A stretch of 64,000 nucleotides of DNA from Micromonospora lupini (GCF_026342015.1 NZ_JAPENL010000002.1:1369001-1433000); one strand, 5' to 3'; positions 33,340-42,713 are shown, numbered from the stretch's first letter. Notes: generated by a model not told the origin, from the letters alone. Numbers and translations are program-made.

Positions 33340-34050
33340 CTATGCCACGAAGCGGGAACGGCGTCGGCGTCCGATCAGGTAGCCCGCTCCGCCGAGTACC
33401 AGAAGCGCACCGCCGATGCTGGCCACGGTCGCGGTGTCGGCACCAGTCACGGGCAGCCCGCCACCCCCGCCGCCAGGGGCGGCCAGGCTGACGGAGGGGG
33501 TCGGCACGACGGTCGTCGTGGCGCTCGGGGTCTGCGTGGGCCGAGTCGTCGAGGTCGGCGTGGGCTGGGACGCGCAGTCAAGCGCACGCGCCTCGTACAG
33601 GCCGTTGTTCAGGTAGGCCAGATAGACGTCGACGGACGACTGGCCAAGCACCTTCTGCGCGGCTTCCTCCACGTTGGGTCCGGCGTCAGTAAACGTCTGG
33701 TTCACCGTGACCCGCAGATCCGTTGACCAGATCCTCTGCACGTCCGTCTTGACGAATGCGCGGAGGTCGGCCGAGGGGTCGTTCAGCTGCGTCGTTATCG
33801 CGTCGGGCAGATCAGGCAAGGCGTCGGTCTTCGCAAAGTGCAGGAGCTGGGCGGTCAACACCCGCACCTCTTGATCGGTGGCGGTATCCACGTTGATGGT
33901 GTAAAGCTCGCGGATGTCCTTGTAGACCTTGCGCTCGACCGTTTGGCAGGCCGCGTCCAGCCCGGTTGACTCGGCTTGCGCCGCCGCCGGTGCCGCCGGG
34001 ACCAGCAAGGCCAGCGCTATCAGGACACCCGCTGGGATTCTCCGTCGCAT
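33340..34050 (-). CDS. Secreted LPXTG-anchored surface protein
   Basis: A 236-residue exported protein. A signal peptide occupies residues 1-26 (MRRRIPAGVLIALALLVPAAPAAAQA). A folded helical domain follows (35-160; TGLDAACQTVERKVYKDIRELYTIN, VLGQSSVDVYLAYLNNGLYEARALDC), with repeats of the type seen in short ALF-repeat proteins. Then come a Thr/Pro/Ser stalk and a sorting signal: LPVTG (199-203), a hydrophobic helix and RRRRSRFVA. A sortase should attach it to peptidoglycan. No sortase is in the window. The ATG lies opposite the divergent 107-residue gene. Ligand or role is unknown. Confidence 0.8.
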   Translation of the reverse strand: MRRRIPAGVLIALALLVPAAPAAAQAESTGLDAACQTVERKVYKDIRELYTINVDTATDQEVRVLTAQLLHFAKTDALPDLPDAITTQLNDPSADLRAFVKTDVQRIWSTDLRVTVNQTFTDAGPNVEEAAQKVLGQSSVDVYLAYLNNGLYEARALDCASQPTPTSTTRPTQTPSATTTVVPTPSVSLAAPGGGGGGLPVTGADTATVASIGGALLVLGGAGYLIGRRRRSRFVA

Positions 34051-34193
34051 GTGGAACTTCCTCCCCGTTGCAAATCAAAACATGGGGATCCTACTGTCGA
34101 TGGCCGTTCCGCGATGTCCTGGCCGATATGGCCGAGCTGGTAGGGACGGCTGTCACTGGCGATAACCTCTTTCGGAGTGCGCGACACACCGAC

Positions 34194-34517
34194 ATGATCT
34201 CCGGAATGGAGCAGAGTCCGACACCGGTCCTCATGCAGATCTACTGCCGGGTGGAGGTGCTCGTCACGGATCCCGCGGCTGTCACCGCTCACGCCGTGGC
34301 CGACCTGCGGGCTGCCGACATCGACTGGTCCACCGAGGAGGACGACCTGGCAACGGCAGTCGAGGAGCTGCGGGCCGATCTCCCCACCTCGTTGGCGGGT
34401 GTGGTGGACCTCGACCGGCTCGCCGACGGCATTCCGGGGGTGGAGTTTCGCGGCGGTCTCTGCTGGGCGGAGTCGGAGCCGCCGCGGGATCCATTCCGAG
34501 AGAGGCGGGTGAGCTGA
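34194..34517 (+). CDS. Small hypothetical protein (107 residues)
   Basis: An acidic, soluble 107-residue protein. It has a beta-alpha pattern (PVLMQIYCRVEVLVTDPAAVTAHAVADLRAADIDW) and an acidic helix (STEEDDLATAVEELRADLPTSLAGVVDLDRLADGIPGVEF). The frame continues upstream to 33966, but ATG 34194 or ATG 34206 (MEQSPTPVLMQ) are the plausible starts; ribosome sites are weak. I do not recognise the family. It is divergent from the LPXTG gene. Confidence 0.5.
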   Translation: MISGMEQSPTPVLMQIYCRVEVLVTDPAAVTAHAVADLRAADIDWSTEEDDLATAVEELRADLPTSLAGVVDLDRLADGIPGVEFRGGLCWAESEPPRDPFRERRVS

Positions 34518-34602
34518 CTCGGGCCGAGGCGGTGACCGTCCGCAGGGCATGGGCGCGTGTGCGGATGCCGTAGACGAGAAGGCACACGGTCCGGTGAGCG
34601 TG

Positions 34603-34637
34603 ATGACTCTCAGGTATGAATATGACTCTGAGGTATG
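34603..34637. repeat. Pair of 16-bp direct repeats
   Basis: ATGACTCTCAGGTATG (34603-34618) and ATGACTCTGAGGTATG (34622-34637) differ at one base and lie 19 bases apart, in the short gap before the ctpI 3' end. Role unknown. Confidence 0.6.
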
Positions 34638-34670
34638 GCGCTCGTTGGACCAGCCGGTCCCGCTCAAGCG

Positions 34671-37600
34671 TCAGCCGTCCGTGCCGGTCTCCTCGGTCTC
34701 GGCAGGGGCGGTCTCGGCAGGGGCGGTCTCGGCAGGGGCGGTCTCGGCAGGGGCGGTCTCGGACGTGGGCTGCGCGAGGTCCGGGCGGGCCGACGGGAGG
34801 TGCTCCACCAGTCTGGTGAGCGCGCCGTTGGCGAAGGTGGCGCCGAGCGCCGATCCGGCGCCGATCGTCCAGCCCACCGGGCCGAGCGGCGTGCAGCCGA
34901 AGAACTGGCTCACCCCTGGCGTCTGCACCACCACGACCAGCACCCCGAGCGACGCCGCCGTGGACGCCAGCACCGCCGGGCTGGTGCCGCCGGCCAGGAT
35001 GGTCTGGCCGAGCTGGGTGCCGACCAGCGAGACGAGGGCGACAGTTCCCGCCCGCCGCTGGCGTCCGGTGTACCGGGCCAACGTCCAGCCTACTGTCGCG
35101 CCCAGCGTGGTGGACGCCGCGCGGAGCCCGATCTCCCTGGTGAGGGTCTCACCGAGCGACTGGTCGGGGCCCTCCCGGAGCAGCCCGTCGGTGCGGTCCG
35201 AGGCGGGTGGGCGGACGGCGATGGCCAGCGCCGGCGCCAGGTCGGTGAGCAGGTTGACGAGCAGCAGTTGCCGACCGGTGAGGGCGGAACGGCCGGTCAC
35301 CGCGGCGGTGAGCACGCTGAACGCGATCTCGCCGAGGTTGCCGCCGACGAGGATGCTCAGCGCGTGGCGGACCGACGACCACATCGCGCGACCCTCGACC
35401 AGGGTGGCGATGATGGTCTCCAGGCGGTCGTCGGTGACCACCAGGTCGGCGGCGGCGCGGGCTGCCGGTGTGCCGCGTTGACCGAGGGCGATTCCGACGT
35501 CGGCCAGCCGGATCGCCGGGGCGTCGTTGGCGCCGTCGCCGGTCATCGCCACGGTCCGCCCGCACTTCTGCAACGCCTGGATGATCCGCACCTTGTGCGC
35601 CGGGGTGCAGCGGGCCACCACGTCGGTGTGGGCCAGCCGCTCGGCGAGCGCGTCGTCGTCCAACTGGTCGAGTTCGGTGGCGGTGACCACCCGCTGCTCG
35701 TCGTGCTCGCTGATGGTGGCGGCGATCGCCTCGGCGGTGGCCGGGTGGTCACCGGTGATCATGATGGTGTGGACGCCGGCCTGCCGGATCCGGCGTACCG
35801 CCGGGGCGGCGCTCTCCCGGACCCCGTCGGCGAGGGCCAGGAAACCCACGAACGTCAACCCCCGGACGTCCGAGTCGGTGACCTGCGCGGCGTCCACCTC
35901 GCACTCCGCGACGGCCAGGATCCGGTGCCCCGCCCCGGCCCGATCGGCCAGCAGCCGGTGCAGCTCCGCGCGGCCGGCGTCGTCAAGCGGCTCCTGCCGG
36001 CCGTCGGCACGCCGCGTCGCGCAGCGCGGCAAAACCGTCTCCGGAGCGCCCTTGACGCTCAGCAGCAGGCGACCCTCGGTCTCGCCGATGCTCGCGTGGT
36101 AGCCGCGGGACGGCTCGAACGGCAGCCCGCCGGCGGCCCGCCAACCGGCGGCGCCGGTCTGCTCCACCACCCCGGCCGTGGCGGCGCCCCGCCGGACCGC
36201 CCGGTCGGTCTGCAACGCCAAGTCTTCCGGCTTGGCCGCGGCGGGGGTGGCCCGCAGGGCAGTGGCGAGGGTCAATCGGAGCCGGTCGTCGAGCCGGTCC
36301 ACCGGGGCGTACCGGTCGCCGACGCCGTCGCCGACCCCGGCGAGCAGCAGCTGACCCTCGGTGAGGGTGCCGGTCTTGTCGAAGCAGAGGACGTCGACCC
36401 GGCCCAACGCCTCGATCGTGCGCGGGTTGCGGACCAAGGCGCCGTGCTCGGCCAGCCGCCGGGCGGCGGCCAGCTGCGCGGCGCTGACCAGGAACGGCAG
36501 CCCCTCCGGCACCGACGCCACGGCGAGGTTCGCGGCGGTCGCCGCCGTCTCGGCCAGCGGTACGCCCCGAAGCAGCCCCGCGCCGGCCACGGCGATCGCG
36601 GAACCCGCGGCCAACGGGATCGCGGCGCTTGTCAACGAGCCGAGCCGGGCTTCCACCCCGCTGGTCGGGGGCGCCTGCTTGACAAGCGCCAGGCTGCGCC
36701 CGGATTCGGTGTCGACGCCTGTCGCCACCACCACTGCGGTTCCGTGGCCGGCGGCGACTGTGGTGCCCTCGTACAGCATGGAGTGCCGGTCGGCGATGGC
36801 CGCGGCGACGACCGCCCGGTCGCTCTTGGCGACAGGCAGCGACTCGCCGGTAAGCGACGACTCGTCCGCCTCCAACCCGACCGCTTCGAGCACCCGGCAG
36901 TCGGCCGGCACCGAGTCTCCCGGTTCGAGGCTGATGACGTCCCCGAGGACGAGGTCCTCGGCCGCGACTACCCGCTCGGCGCCGTCCCGGCGGACCCGCG
37001 CGGTCACCGCCGAACGGGACAGCAGCTCCGCCAGAGACCGTTCGGTGTTGCGTTCGTGTACCGCCCCGATCAGGGCCGACCCGCCGACGACGCTGCCCAC
37101 CAAGGCGGCGTCGACAAGTGAGCCGAACGACGCGGAGAGCACCGCCCCGGCGGCCAGTACGGGGGTGAGCGGGTTGGACAGCTCGTCGAGGAACGCCCGC
37201 AGCAGTCCACCGCCGGCGGGTGTGTCCCCGCCGCCCGGCCCGTGACCGTCGTGTCGGCGGTGCGCCTCCGCGCTGGCCAGCCCGTCCGGGGTGGTGCCCA
37301 GGCGGTCGAGCACGGTCCGGACCGGCATCAGGTGCCAGGCGGTCGCCACGGGCGCCGGCGTGTCCGACTGGTCGGGCAACCGGCGGGCCTGCCAGACCCC
37401 GTTGGCGAAGGCCAACCCGGCCGCGCCGTTGACCGCGACGAGCGACCGGTGTGGAAGCTGGGTCGGTGGGGCCGTGAACGCGCCAAGCGCCCCGAGCCCG
37501 GTGCCCGCCACGGCGAGCCGGATGTTCTGCTGCGTCATTCGCCGGGCCGCCCCGGTCGCCTCGATGACCAGGGACACCACCCGCAGGTCGGTGCCGACAA

Positions 37601-39278
37601 GCAGGTGCGCTCCCCACGGCGGCAGCTCGTCCGGAGCGGACATCCCCAGCCCGCAGTCGGACGCGCCGAGCGCCGCCCGGTCCCCGGAGACCAGCATCAC
37701 CACCGCCCCGTCGCGCTGCAACGCGCGTACGGAGTCCGCCAGCCGATCCCCGCCGGGCAGCAGCGCGTCGGCGAAGCCGTACCGCTGCTCGTCGCCACCG
37801 GCCACGATCAGCTTCAGACCGGCGTGGCGGGCGGCGGCCGGTAGGCCGTCGACACCCGGCGCGGGCTCGGGTTCGACCCGCAGCAGCGCCGCGAGCCGGC
37901 CGGAGTGGGTGAGCCCGAGCAACTGCCCGCCGGCCGCGCGCAGCCGTTCGCCGTCCGGCACGTCGCCGGGACCACCCGCCGGGAGTTGGTCCAGGGGTGC
38001 CAGCCGCCAGCCGTCCAGCTCCTGCGAGCCGGTCGGGTCGTTCGGGTCGAACAGTGCGAACGCCCGCTCGGCCACCTCGTCGACGTCCGCCTCGGATGCC
38101 GGGGCCAGGTCGGCGAGGACGCCCCGCTCCGAGCCGAGAACCGCGGCGTCCAGCACCAGCGTGTCGATCCGGTCCAGCTCCCGCAGCACGCCGCGGTCCA
38201 TCGCGATCACCCCGCGCCGGGCTAGGACCCGGCCGAGCTGCGCCGCGTACCCCTCCCGTCCGCTGCCCGGGGCCTTGGGCAGCGCGGACAGGCCCAGTGC
38301 GGCGGCTCGCTTGCGCCCGGCGAACGGTGTCGCGGCCACCGCGGCCGCCGTGCCGGCGGTCAACATCCGGTTGATGTAGCGCTCGACCGGGCCGTCCGGC
38401 TTCGGGCGGGGACGCTCGACCGCCGGCCACCGTGCGGTGGCGCGCTCCGGGTCGCCGGTCAACCCTGGCTCGGCCTTCTCCCACGCGGCGAGTTGTGCCC
38501 GCGCCTCGCCCCACTGCACCATCCGTTGGGCGCCGTCGAGAACGATCCCCGTCCAACGGCCGGTCAGACCCTGCACCACCGCCTCGGCCAGCGGAAAGAT
38601 GACGTCGGCGCGAGGGTCGGAGCGCAGCCGCCGGCCCACGAACGCGTGCAGCTTCGGTTGCAGGTCACCGGCGGCCAGCAGGCCGGCGACCTCGCCGGGC
38701 AGCGGCGCGAACGGCAGCAGCCGGGTGGCCGCCGAAATGGTCAGGCCCAGCGCGTCCGAGGCGAGTGCGCCCAGGGTGCGCGGGGTGCGCGGCCCCTCCT
38801 CCGGCGGGTGCGGGGGCGGGATCTCCGGGTCCGGCTCGTGGTCACAGGTGCTCTCGATCCGGTCGATCGTGGCGATGAGGTCCCGCAGCCTCGGCTCGGG
38901 GGCTTGTACGGCCACCACCACCCGGCCGGACGGGGCGTTCACCCGGGCCCAGGCCACCCCGGGCAACCGCTCCAGCGCGGCCTCCACCTGCCGGGCCAAC
39001 CGGTCGCCACCGTCCTGGCAGACGCCGTGCACCTCGATGTGGTGCCGGCCGGGGCGCGACCAGACCCGACGCCGGGTCAGCCCCGCCGTCCGGGCCAGCC
39101 GGGTCGCCGCCGACCCGACGGTCCGGGATGCCTCCCCGATCAGATGCGGCACGCCGATGGACGGCAGGAGGCGGCCGGCGGCGCGACCCGCCGCCGTCAT
39201 CGAGGCGTACGGCCGGACGGACGCCGACCCGACTCTCCGTTGTCGCTGCAGGTGCCGTCGGTCATCTCGTCCTCCCAC
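34671..39278 (-). CDS. ctpI: Very large CtpI-like P-type cation ATPase
   Basis: A 1535-residue P-type ATPase, similar in size to mycobacterial CtpI (about 1630). The N-terminal third (1-560) contains two heavy-metal-domain-like halves (RRVWSRPGRHHIEVHGVCQDGGDRL region) and extra helices. The catalytic machinery is complete: LTGES near residue 806, the phosphorylated Asp in DKTGTLTEG near 967 and GDGANDAPA near 1246, with a C-terminal group of membrane helices (LLLVNLLTDLAPALAIAVRPP). The transported ion is unknown. The last 30 residues are five-residue TAPAE repeats. GTG 39278 is the longest start; Met27 (MTAAGRAAGRLLPS) is an alternative. It is divergent from an 86-residue protein. Confidence 0.85.
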   Translation of the reverse strand: MGGRDDRRHLQRQRRVGSASVRPYASMTAAGRAAGRLLPSIGVPHLIGEASRTVGSAATRLARTAGLTRRRVWSRPGRHHIEVHGVCQDGGDRLARQVEAALERLPGVAWARVNAPSGRVVVAVQAPEPRLRDLIATIDRIESTCDHEPDPEIPPPHPPEEGPRTPRTLGALASDALGLTISAATRLLPFAPLPGEVAGLLAAGDLQPKLHAFVGRRLRSDPRADVIFPLAEAVVQGLTGRWTGIVLDGAQRMVQWGEARAQLAAWEKAEPGLTGDPERATARWPAVERPRPKPDGPVERYINRMLTAGTAAAVAATPFAGRKRAAALGLSALPKAPGSGREGYAAQLGRVLARRGVIAMDRGVLRELDRIDTLVLDAAVLGSERGVLADLAPASEADVDEVAERAFALFDPNDPTGSQELDGWRLAPLDQLPAGGPGDVPDGERLRAAGGQLLGLTHSGRLAALLRVEPEPAPGVDGLPAAARHAGLKLIVAGGDEQRYGFADALLPGGDRLADSVRALQRDGAVVMLVSGDRAALGASDCGLGMSAPDELPPWGAHLLVGTDLRVVSLVIEATGAARRMTQQNIRLAVAGTGLGALGAFTAPPTQLPHRSLVAVNGAAGLAFANGVWQARRLPDQSDTPAPVATAWHLMPVRTVLDRLGTTPDGLASAEAHRRHDGHGPGGGDTPAGGGLLRAFLDELSNPLTPVLAAGAVLSASFGSLVDAALVGSVVGGSALIGAVHERNTERSLAELLSRSAVTARVRRDGAERVVAAEDLVLGDVISLEPGDSVPADCRVLEAVGLEADESSLTGESLPVAKSDRAVVAAAIADRHSMLYEGTTVAAGHGTAVVVATGVDTESGRSLALVKQAPPTSGVEARLGSLTSAAIPLAAGSAIAVAGAGLLRGVPLAETAATAANLAVASVPEGLPFLVSAAQLAAARRLAEHGALVRNPRTIEALGRVDVLCFDKTGTLTEGQLLLAGVGDGVGDRYAPVDRLDDRLRLTLATALRATPAAAKPEDLALQTDRAVRRGAATAGVVEQTGAAGWRAAGGLPFEPSRGYHASIGETEGRLLLSVKGAPETVLPRCATRRADGRQEPLDDAGRAELHRLLADRAGAGHRILAVAECEVDAAQVTDSDVRGLTFVGFLALADGVRESAAPAVRRIRQAGVHTIMITGDHPATAEAIAATISEHDEQRVVTATELDQLDDDALAERLAHTDVVARCTPAHKVRIIQALQKCGRTVAMTGDGANDAPAIRLADVGIALGQRGTPAARAAADLVVTDDRLETIIATLVEGRAMWSSVRHALSILVGGNLGEIAFSVLTAAVTGRSALTGRQLLLVNLLTDLAPALAIAVRPPASDRTDGLLREGPDQSLGETLTREIGLRAASTTLGATVGWTLARYTGRQRRAGTVALVSLVGTQLGQTILAGGTSPAVLASTAASLGVLVVVVQTPGVSQFFGCTPLGPVGWTIGAGSALGATFANGALTRLVEHLPSARPDLAQPTSETAPAETAPAETAPAETAPAETEETGTDG
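34696..34755. repeat. Four 15-bp tandem repeats coding the ctpI tail
   Basis: Four identical GTCTCGGCAGGGGCG units, in frame with ctpI on the minus strand, where they encode repeated Thr-Ala-Pro-Ala-Glu. Flanking half-units suggest slippage growth. Confidence 0.85.
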
Positions 39279-39418
39279 CGCCTCACGTCCGGCGGCATGG
39301 CTTCCCGACCTGGCGTCCGTTATGCCCCTTGGAGCACCGGAACTTTGCGGGGCCGACCGCGCATGGACGGGGTGGGCGGTGGAACCCGACGACCATCACC
39401 GGACACGGGGAGGCCGGA

Positions 39419-39679
39419 ATGAGCACGTTCACGCGACACCTCAACGGCGCACACGAGAACGTTCGGATGTATCGCCGGCGGTTCGAGCTGCCGATGCTGG
39501 GTGAGGTGGCGGTGCCACCACCGGACAAAATCGCCTACTACGCCGGGCTCGGCGTGCTGGCCGCGTTGCAGGTGATCGAATGGCCGCTCGCCCTGGTGAT
39601 CACCGCCGGGCACGTCCTGGCGGACCAACACCTGTCGGGACTGGTACGCGGCGTCGGGGAGGCACTCCAGGAAGCCTGA
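39419..39679 (+). CDS. Small hypothetical protein with one hydrophobic helix
   Basis: An 86-residue protein starting MSTFTRHLNGAHENVRMYRR, with GGGGAGG before the ATG. A hydrophobic stretch (YYAGLGVLAALQVIEWPLALVITAGHVLA) could be one membrane helix or a buried helix. The tail is DQHLSGLVRGVGEALQEA. It lies divergently beside ctpI and just before the MFS gene. A similar small gene beside large P-type ATPases would suggest a regulator or accessory subunit, but this is inference. Confidence 0.65.
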   Translation: MSTFTRHLNGAHENVRMYRRRFELPMLGEVAVPPPDKIAYYAGLGVLAALQVIEWPLALVITAGHVLADQHLSGLVRGVGEALQEA

Positions 39680-39737
39680 CGAGAGCCGGGTCACCACCTG
39701 TTGACATGAATCCGGGTTGAGGTCGCAGGCTCGGTGC

Positions 39738-41126
39738 ATGTCGAGCCGAACCGCCACCCCCGTTCCGGCCCCTGCGGGGCTGTTCGTACCCCGGCTGCGG
39801 GCGATGACTGTGGGCAGCGTCGCGCTGGTGTCGCTGCTGGCGTTCGAGGCGTTGGCGGTCGGCACCGCCATGCCGACCGTCGCGCGCAGCCTCGACGGGT
39901 TGGCGCTGTACGGCATCGCCTTCGGCGGCCCGTTCGCCGCCGGTGTGCTGGCCATGGTCGTTTCCGGCATCTGGTGTGACGCACGGGGGCCCCGAGCACC
40001 GATGTGGCACGGCGTCGGCTGGTTCGTGGTCGGGCTGCTGATCGCCGGGACCGCGCCGGTGATGACCGTGCTGGTGGTTGGACGGGTCGTGCAGGGTTTC
40101 GGCTCCGGGTTGCTCTCGGTGGCGCTCTACGTGATCGTCGGGCAGGCGTACCCCGAGGAGCTGCATCGGCGGATCTTCGCCGCGTTCGCGGCGGCGTGGG
40201 TCGTACCGTCGCTTGTCGGGCCGGCGCTTGCCGGCCTGGTCGTCGAATACCTGGGCTGGCGGTGGGTCTTTCTCGTGGTGCCGGCGGTGGCCGTCCCGGC
40301 GGTGTTGCTGATCCATCCGGGCCTGCGGTCGCTGGACCGGACCGTGCCGACCAGGCCGCCGGCCGGAGCGCTGGCGCGCATCGGCTGGGCCTGTGGGGCG
40401 GGCGTGAGCGCCGCACTGCTGCACATCGGGGGACAGCAGCGTGGCGCGGCGGCCCCGGCGGTGATCGCGCTCGCCCTGGCCGGCCTGCTGGTCTGCGCGC
40501 CGCGACTGCTGCCGCCGGGGTTCCTGCGGGCGGCTCGCGGACTGCCCACGGTTGTCGGTCTGCGCGGTCTGGCGTCGGCGGCGTTCGTCGGCGCGGAGGT
40601 GGTCATCCCGTTGATGCTCTCGCGGGAGCGGGGACTGTCACCGACCGCCGCCGGGCTTGTTCTCACGGTGGGCGCGTTGGCCTGGTCGGTGGGCTCCTGG
40701 ATGCAGGGCCGCTTTCCGCAGCCGGCCTCCCGGGCCAGCCTGCCCCGGCTCGGGTTGTGCTGCATCACGGCCGGCACCGCGACTGTGGCGCTGGCCGTCC
40801 GACCCGAGCTGCCGGTGGCCGTCGCCGTGCTGGGCTGGGCGGTGGCGGGGCTCGGCATGGGCCTGCTGTACCCGTCGTTGTCGGTGCTCACCCTGGAGCT
40901 GTCCGCGCCCGGCGAGCAGGGACGCAACAGCTCGTCGCTGCAACTGGGCGACTCGCTCTTCGCGGCGACCGTGCTGGCGCTCACCGGTGCCGTCCTGGCC
41001 GCAGGGAGCGCGCCCGGCCCCGCCAGCTACGTGGTGACCCTGGTGGTGGCGGCCGGTCTGGCGCTTGTCGGCGCGCTGCTGGCCGGCCGGGTGGTGGTGG
41101 ACGGGACCGCACGGCCGGGCGGGTGA
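39738..41126 (+). CDS. MFS transporter, drug:H+ antiporter type
   Basis: A 462-residue integral membrane protein with about 14 hydrophobic segments. Family marks include LLAFEALAVGTAMPTVARSL in helix 1, SGIWCDARGPRAPMW as the loop 2-3 motif, VGRVVQGFGSGLLSVALYVIVGQAYPEELHRRIFA in helix 4, and GPALAGLVVEYLGWRWVFLV (antiporter motif C region). It probably exports small lipophilic compounds. The substrate is unknown. TTGACA at 39702 lies 36 bases before the ATG and may be a -35 element. The GAP-family gene starts 52 bases after its stop. Confidence 0.85.
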   Translation: MSSRTATPVPAPAGLFVPRLRAMTVGSVALVSLLAFEALAVGTAMPTVARSLDGLALYGIAFGGPFAAGVLAMVVSGIWCDARGPRAPMWHGVGWFVVGLLIAGTAPVMTVLVVGRVVQGFGSGLLSVALYVIVGQAYPEELHRRIFAAFAAAWVVPSLVGPALAGLVVEYLGWRWVFLVVPAVAVPAVLLIHPGLRSLDRTVPTRPPAGALARIGWACGAGVSAALLHIGGQQRGAAAPAVIALALAGLLVCAPRLLPPGFLRAARGLPTVVGLRGLASAAFVGAEVVIPLMLSRERGLSPTAAGLVLTVGALAWSVGSWMQGRFPQPASRASLPRLGLCCITAGTATVALAVRPELPVAVAVLGWAVAGLGMGLLYPSLSVLTLELSAPGEQGRNSSSLQLGDSLFAATVLALTGAVLAAGSAPGPASYVVTLVVAAGLALVGALLAGRVVVDGTARPGG

Positions 41127-41178
41127 TCCGCTGAGGATTCGACGTGTCCGGACCGGGTGGGCGCAAGGATGGCAGGCG

Positions 41179-41832
41179 ATGAACTTCCTGACCGTCCTGC
41201 CGCTGGCCGTGGTGATGGTCGCCGGGACCCAGCTGGTCGTGGCGGTCTTCCTCGCGTCGTCCGACCGGCCGCGGGCCGCGTCGTTGGGCTTCCTCGCCGG
41301 CGCCGGCCTGGTCGTCGCCGCCGGGGTGACGGTGAGCTGGTTGCTGACCCGGTTGCTGGGCGGGTTGGCGACCGACGCCAGCGCGGCCGCCAGCAGGATC
41401 GATCGCGGTCCGGCAATCGACCTGGTGGTGCTCGCGCTGCTGGTCAGCCTGGCCCTTCTGGTCTGGCTGCGCCGCAACCGGTCCGGGCCGCCACGCTGGC
41501 TGGGCAGCGTCAGCCACGCCGATCCGCGCTGGGCCGCGCGGACGGGCGCGCTGCTCTTCGTGGTGACGCCTACCGACCTCCTCACCATGGCGACGGTGGG
41601 CGCGACAGTCGCCCGACACGACCTCCCGTGGTGGCACCTGGTGCCGTTCGTGCTGCTCACCGTGCTCCTGCTCGCGGTGCCGCTGCTCGCGTTGGTGCTG
41701 CTCGGGCAGAAGGCGGCGCGGGTGCTCGCGCGGATGCGGGAGTGGGCCGAGGCGCACTCCTGGATCGTCAACGAGATCGTGATCGCGTTCTTCGCGCTGC
41801 TGACCGTGCTGGACCTGATCCGCTCGGGGTGA
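41179..41832 (+). CDS. GAP-family (SfLAP-like) membrane protein
   Basis: A 217-residue membrane protein with six predicted helices. It starts MNFLTVLPLAVVMVAGTQLV and ends in NEIVIAFFALLTVLDLIRSG. A polar loop in the middle carries RRNRSGPPRWLGSVSHADPRWAARTGALLFVVTPTDLLTMATVGATVA; the helix-breaking P(T)xxL element resembles the Sap/GAP family involved in lipid export in mycobacteria. The lipid or solute is unknown. It may be cotranscribed with the MFS gene upstream. Confidence 0.75.
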   Translation: MNFLTVLPLAVVMVAGTQLVVAVFLASSDRPRAASLGFLAGAGLVVAAGVTVSWLLTRLLGGLATDASAAASRIDRGPAIDLVVLALLVSLALLVWLRRNRSGPPRWLGSVSHADPRWAARTGALLFVVTPTDLLTMATVGATVARHDLPWWHLVPFVLLTVLLLAVPLLALVLLGQKAARVLARMREWAEAHSWIVNEIVIAFFALLTVLDLIRSG

Positions 41833-41896
41833 GCCGTCACGTGTGCCGTCGCGCGGTCGTCATCAGCATGACGGGTCCGCGGAGGAGGAGAGGACG

Positions 41897-42676
41897 ATGA
41901 GGGTTCTGGTCACCGGGGCGGGTGGTCGACTGGGGAGCGACGTGCTGGCGCGGCTGCGCGACGACGGGATGAGCGTCCGGGCCAGCAGCCGCCGGCCGCG
42001 TACCGGCCCGGACGTGGAGTGGGTCGTGGCCGACCTGGCCACCGGGGACGGGCTGGCCGAGGCGGTGACCGGGGTGGACGCGGTGCTGCACCTGGCGTCC
42101 TCGCCCCGGGCGCGTACGCACCAGGTGGACGTGCTGGGCACCCGTCGACTGGTGGTGGCCGCCGCCGCGGCCGGCGTCCCGCACCTGGTCTACATCTCGA
42201 TCGTCGGGGTGGACCGGGTGCCGATTCCGTACTACCGGCACAAGCTGGCCGCCGAGCAGGTGGTCGCGGCCGGCCAGGTGCCGTGGTCGGTGCTGCGCGC
42301 CACCCAGTTCCCCCAGTTCCTCGACGATCTGTTGGCGAGAAGCGCGCGGCTGGGCCCGGTGCTCGGTGACCGGGCGGTGCTCGCCCAGCCGGTCGACCCC
42401 GGTGAGGTGGCCGCCCGGCTCGCGGCCCGGCTGGCCGCCGGCCCGCTCGGGGGAATCGAGGAGTTCGGTGGGCCACAGGTGCTCCGCTTCGACGAGGCGG
42501 TCCGTGCCTGGCGGGACGCGCGGGGGTCACGCCGACCGCTGCTGCCGGTACGGATTCCCGGCCGGCTCGGCCGCGAGCTGCGCGCCGGTGGGCTGGTCAC
42601 CGAGGCGCTGCCGCGGGGTGTGCGTACCTGGGCCGACCATCTCTCGGACACGTACGGGGGAACCGCGCGGAGATGA
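41897..42676 (+). CDS. NAD(P)-binding protein of the NmrA/atypical SDR type
   Basis: A 259-residue Rossmann protein. The dinucleotide loop is VTGAGGRLGSDVL (residues 5-17). Further marks are VDAVLHLASSP, the YYRHKLAAEQVV segment with the Lys of the SDR family, and WSVLRATQFPQFL. The catalytic Tyr of classical SDRs appears as PYYRHK. The C-terminal half (RAWRDARGSRRPLLPVRIPGRLGRELRAG) resembles NmrA-type redox sensors or nucleoside-diphosphate-sugar epimerases. An outstanding ribosome site (GGAGGAGGAGAGGA) precedes the ATG. Substrate unknown. Confidence 0.8.
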   Translation: MRVLVTGAGGRLGSDVLARLRDDGMSVRASSRRPRTGPDVEWVVADLATGDGLAEAVTGVDAVLHLASSPRARTHQVDVLGTRRLVVAAAAAGVPHLVYISIVGVDRVPIPYYRHKLAAEQVVAAGQVPWSVLRATQFPQFLDDLLARSARLGPVLGDRAVLAQPVDPGEVAARLAARLAAGPLGGIEEFGGPQVLRFDEAVRAWRDARGSRRPLLPVRIPGRLGRELRAGGLVTEALPRGVRTWADHLSDTYGGTARR

Positions 42677-42713
42677 GAGGGATGCCGGTTCACGTTCGTC
42701 TTACGGTGACGCC

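Noticed and set aside
32309..34050. Integrated element using tRNA-Ala as attachment site
   Set aside because: No duplicated tRNA 3' end, integrase or phage gene was seen; only a lower-GC gene suggests acquisition.
35983..38556. 857-residue frame on the minus strand within ctpI
   Set aside because: Arg/Gly-rich shadow of the ctpI frame; the catalytic motifs lie in the other frame.
39128..39418. Upstream extension of the 86-residue gene
   Set aside because: It overlaps the ctpI start in antisense and has no coding character; the ATG at 39419 has a good ribosome site.
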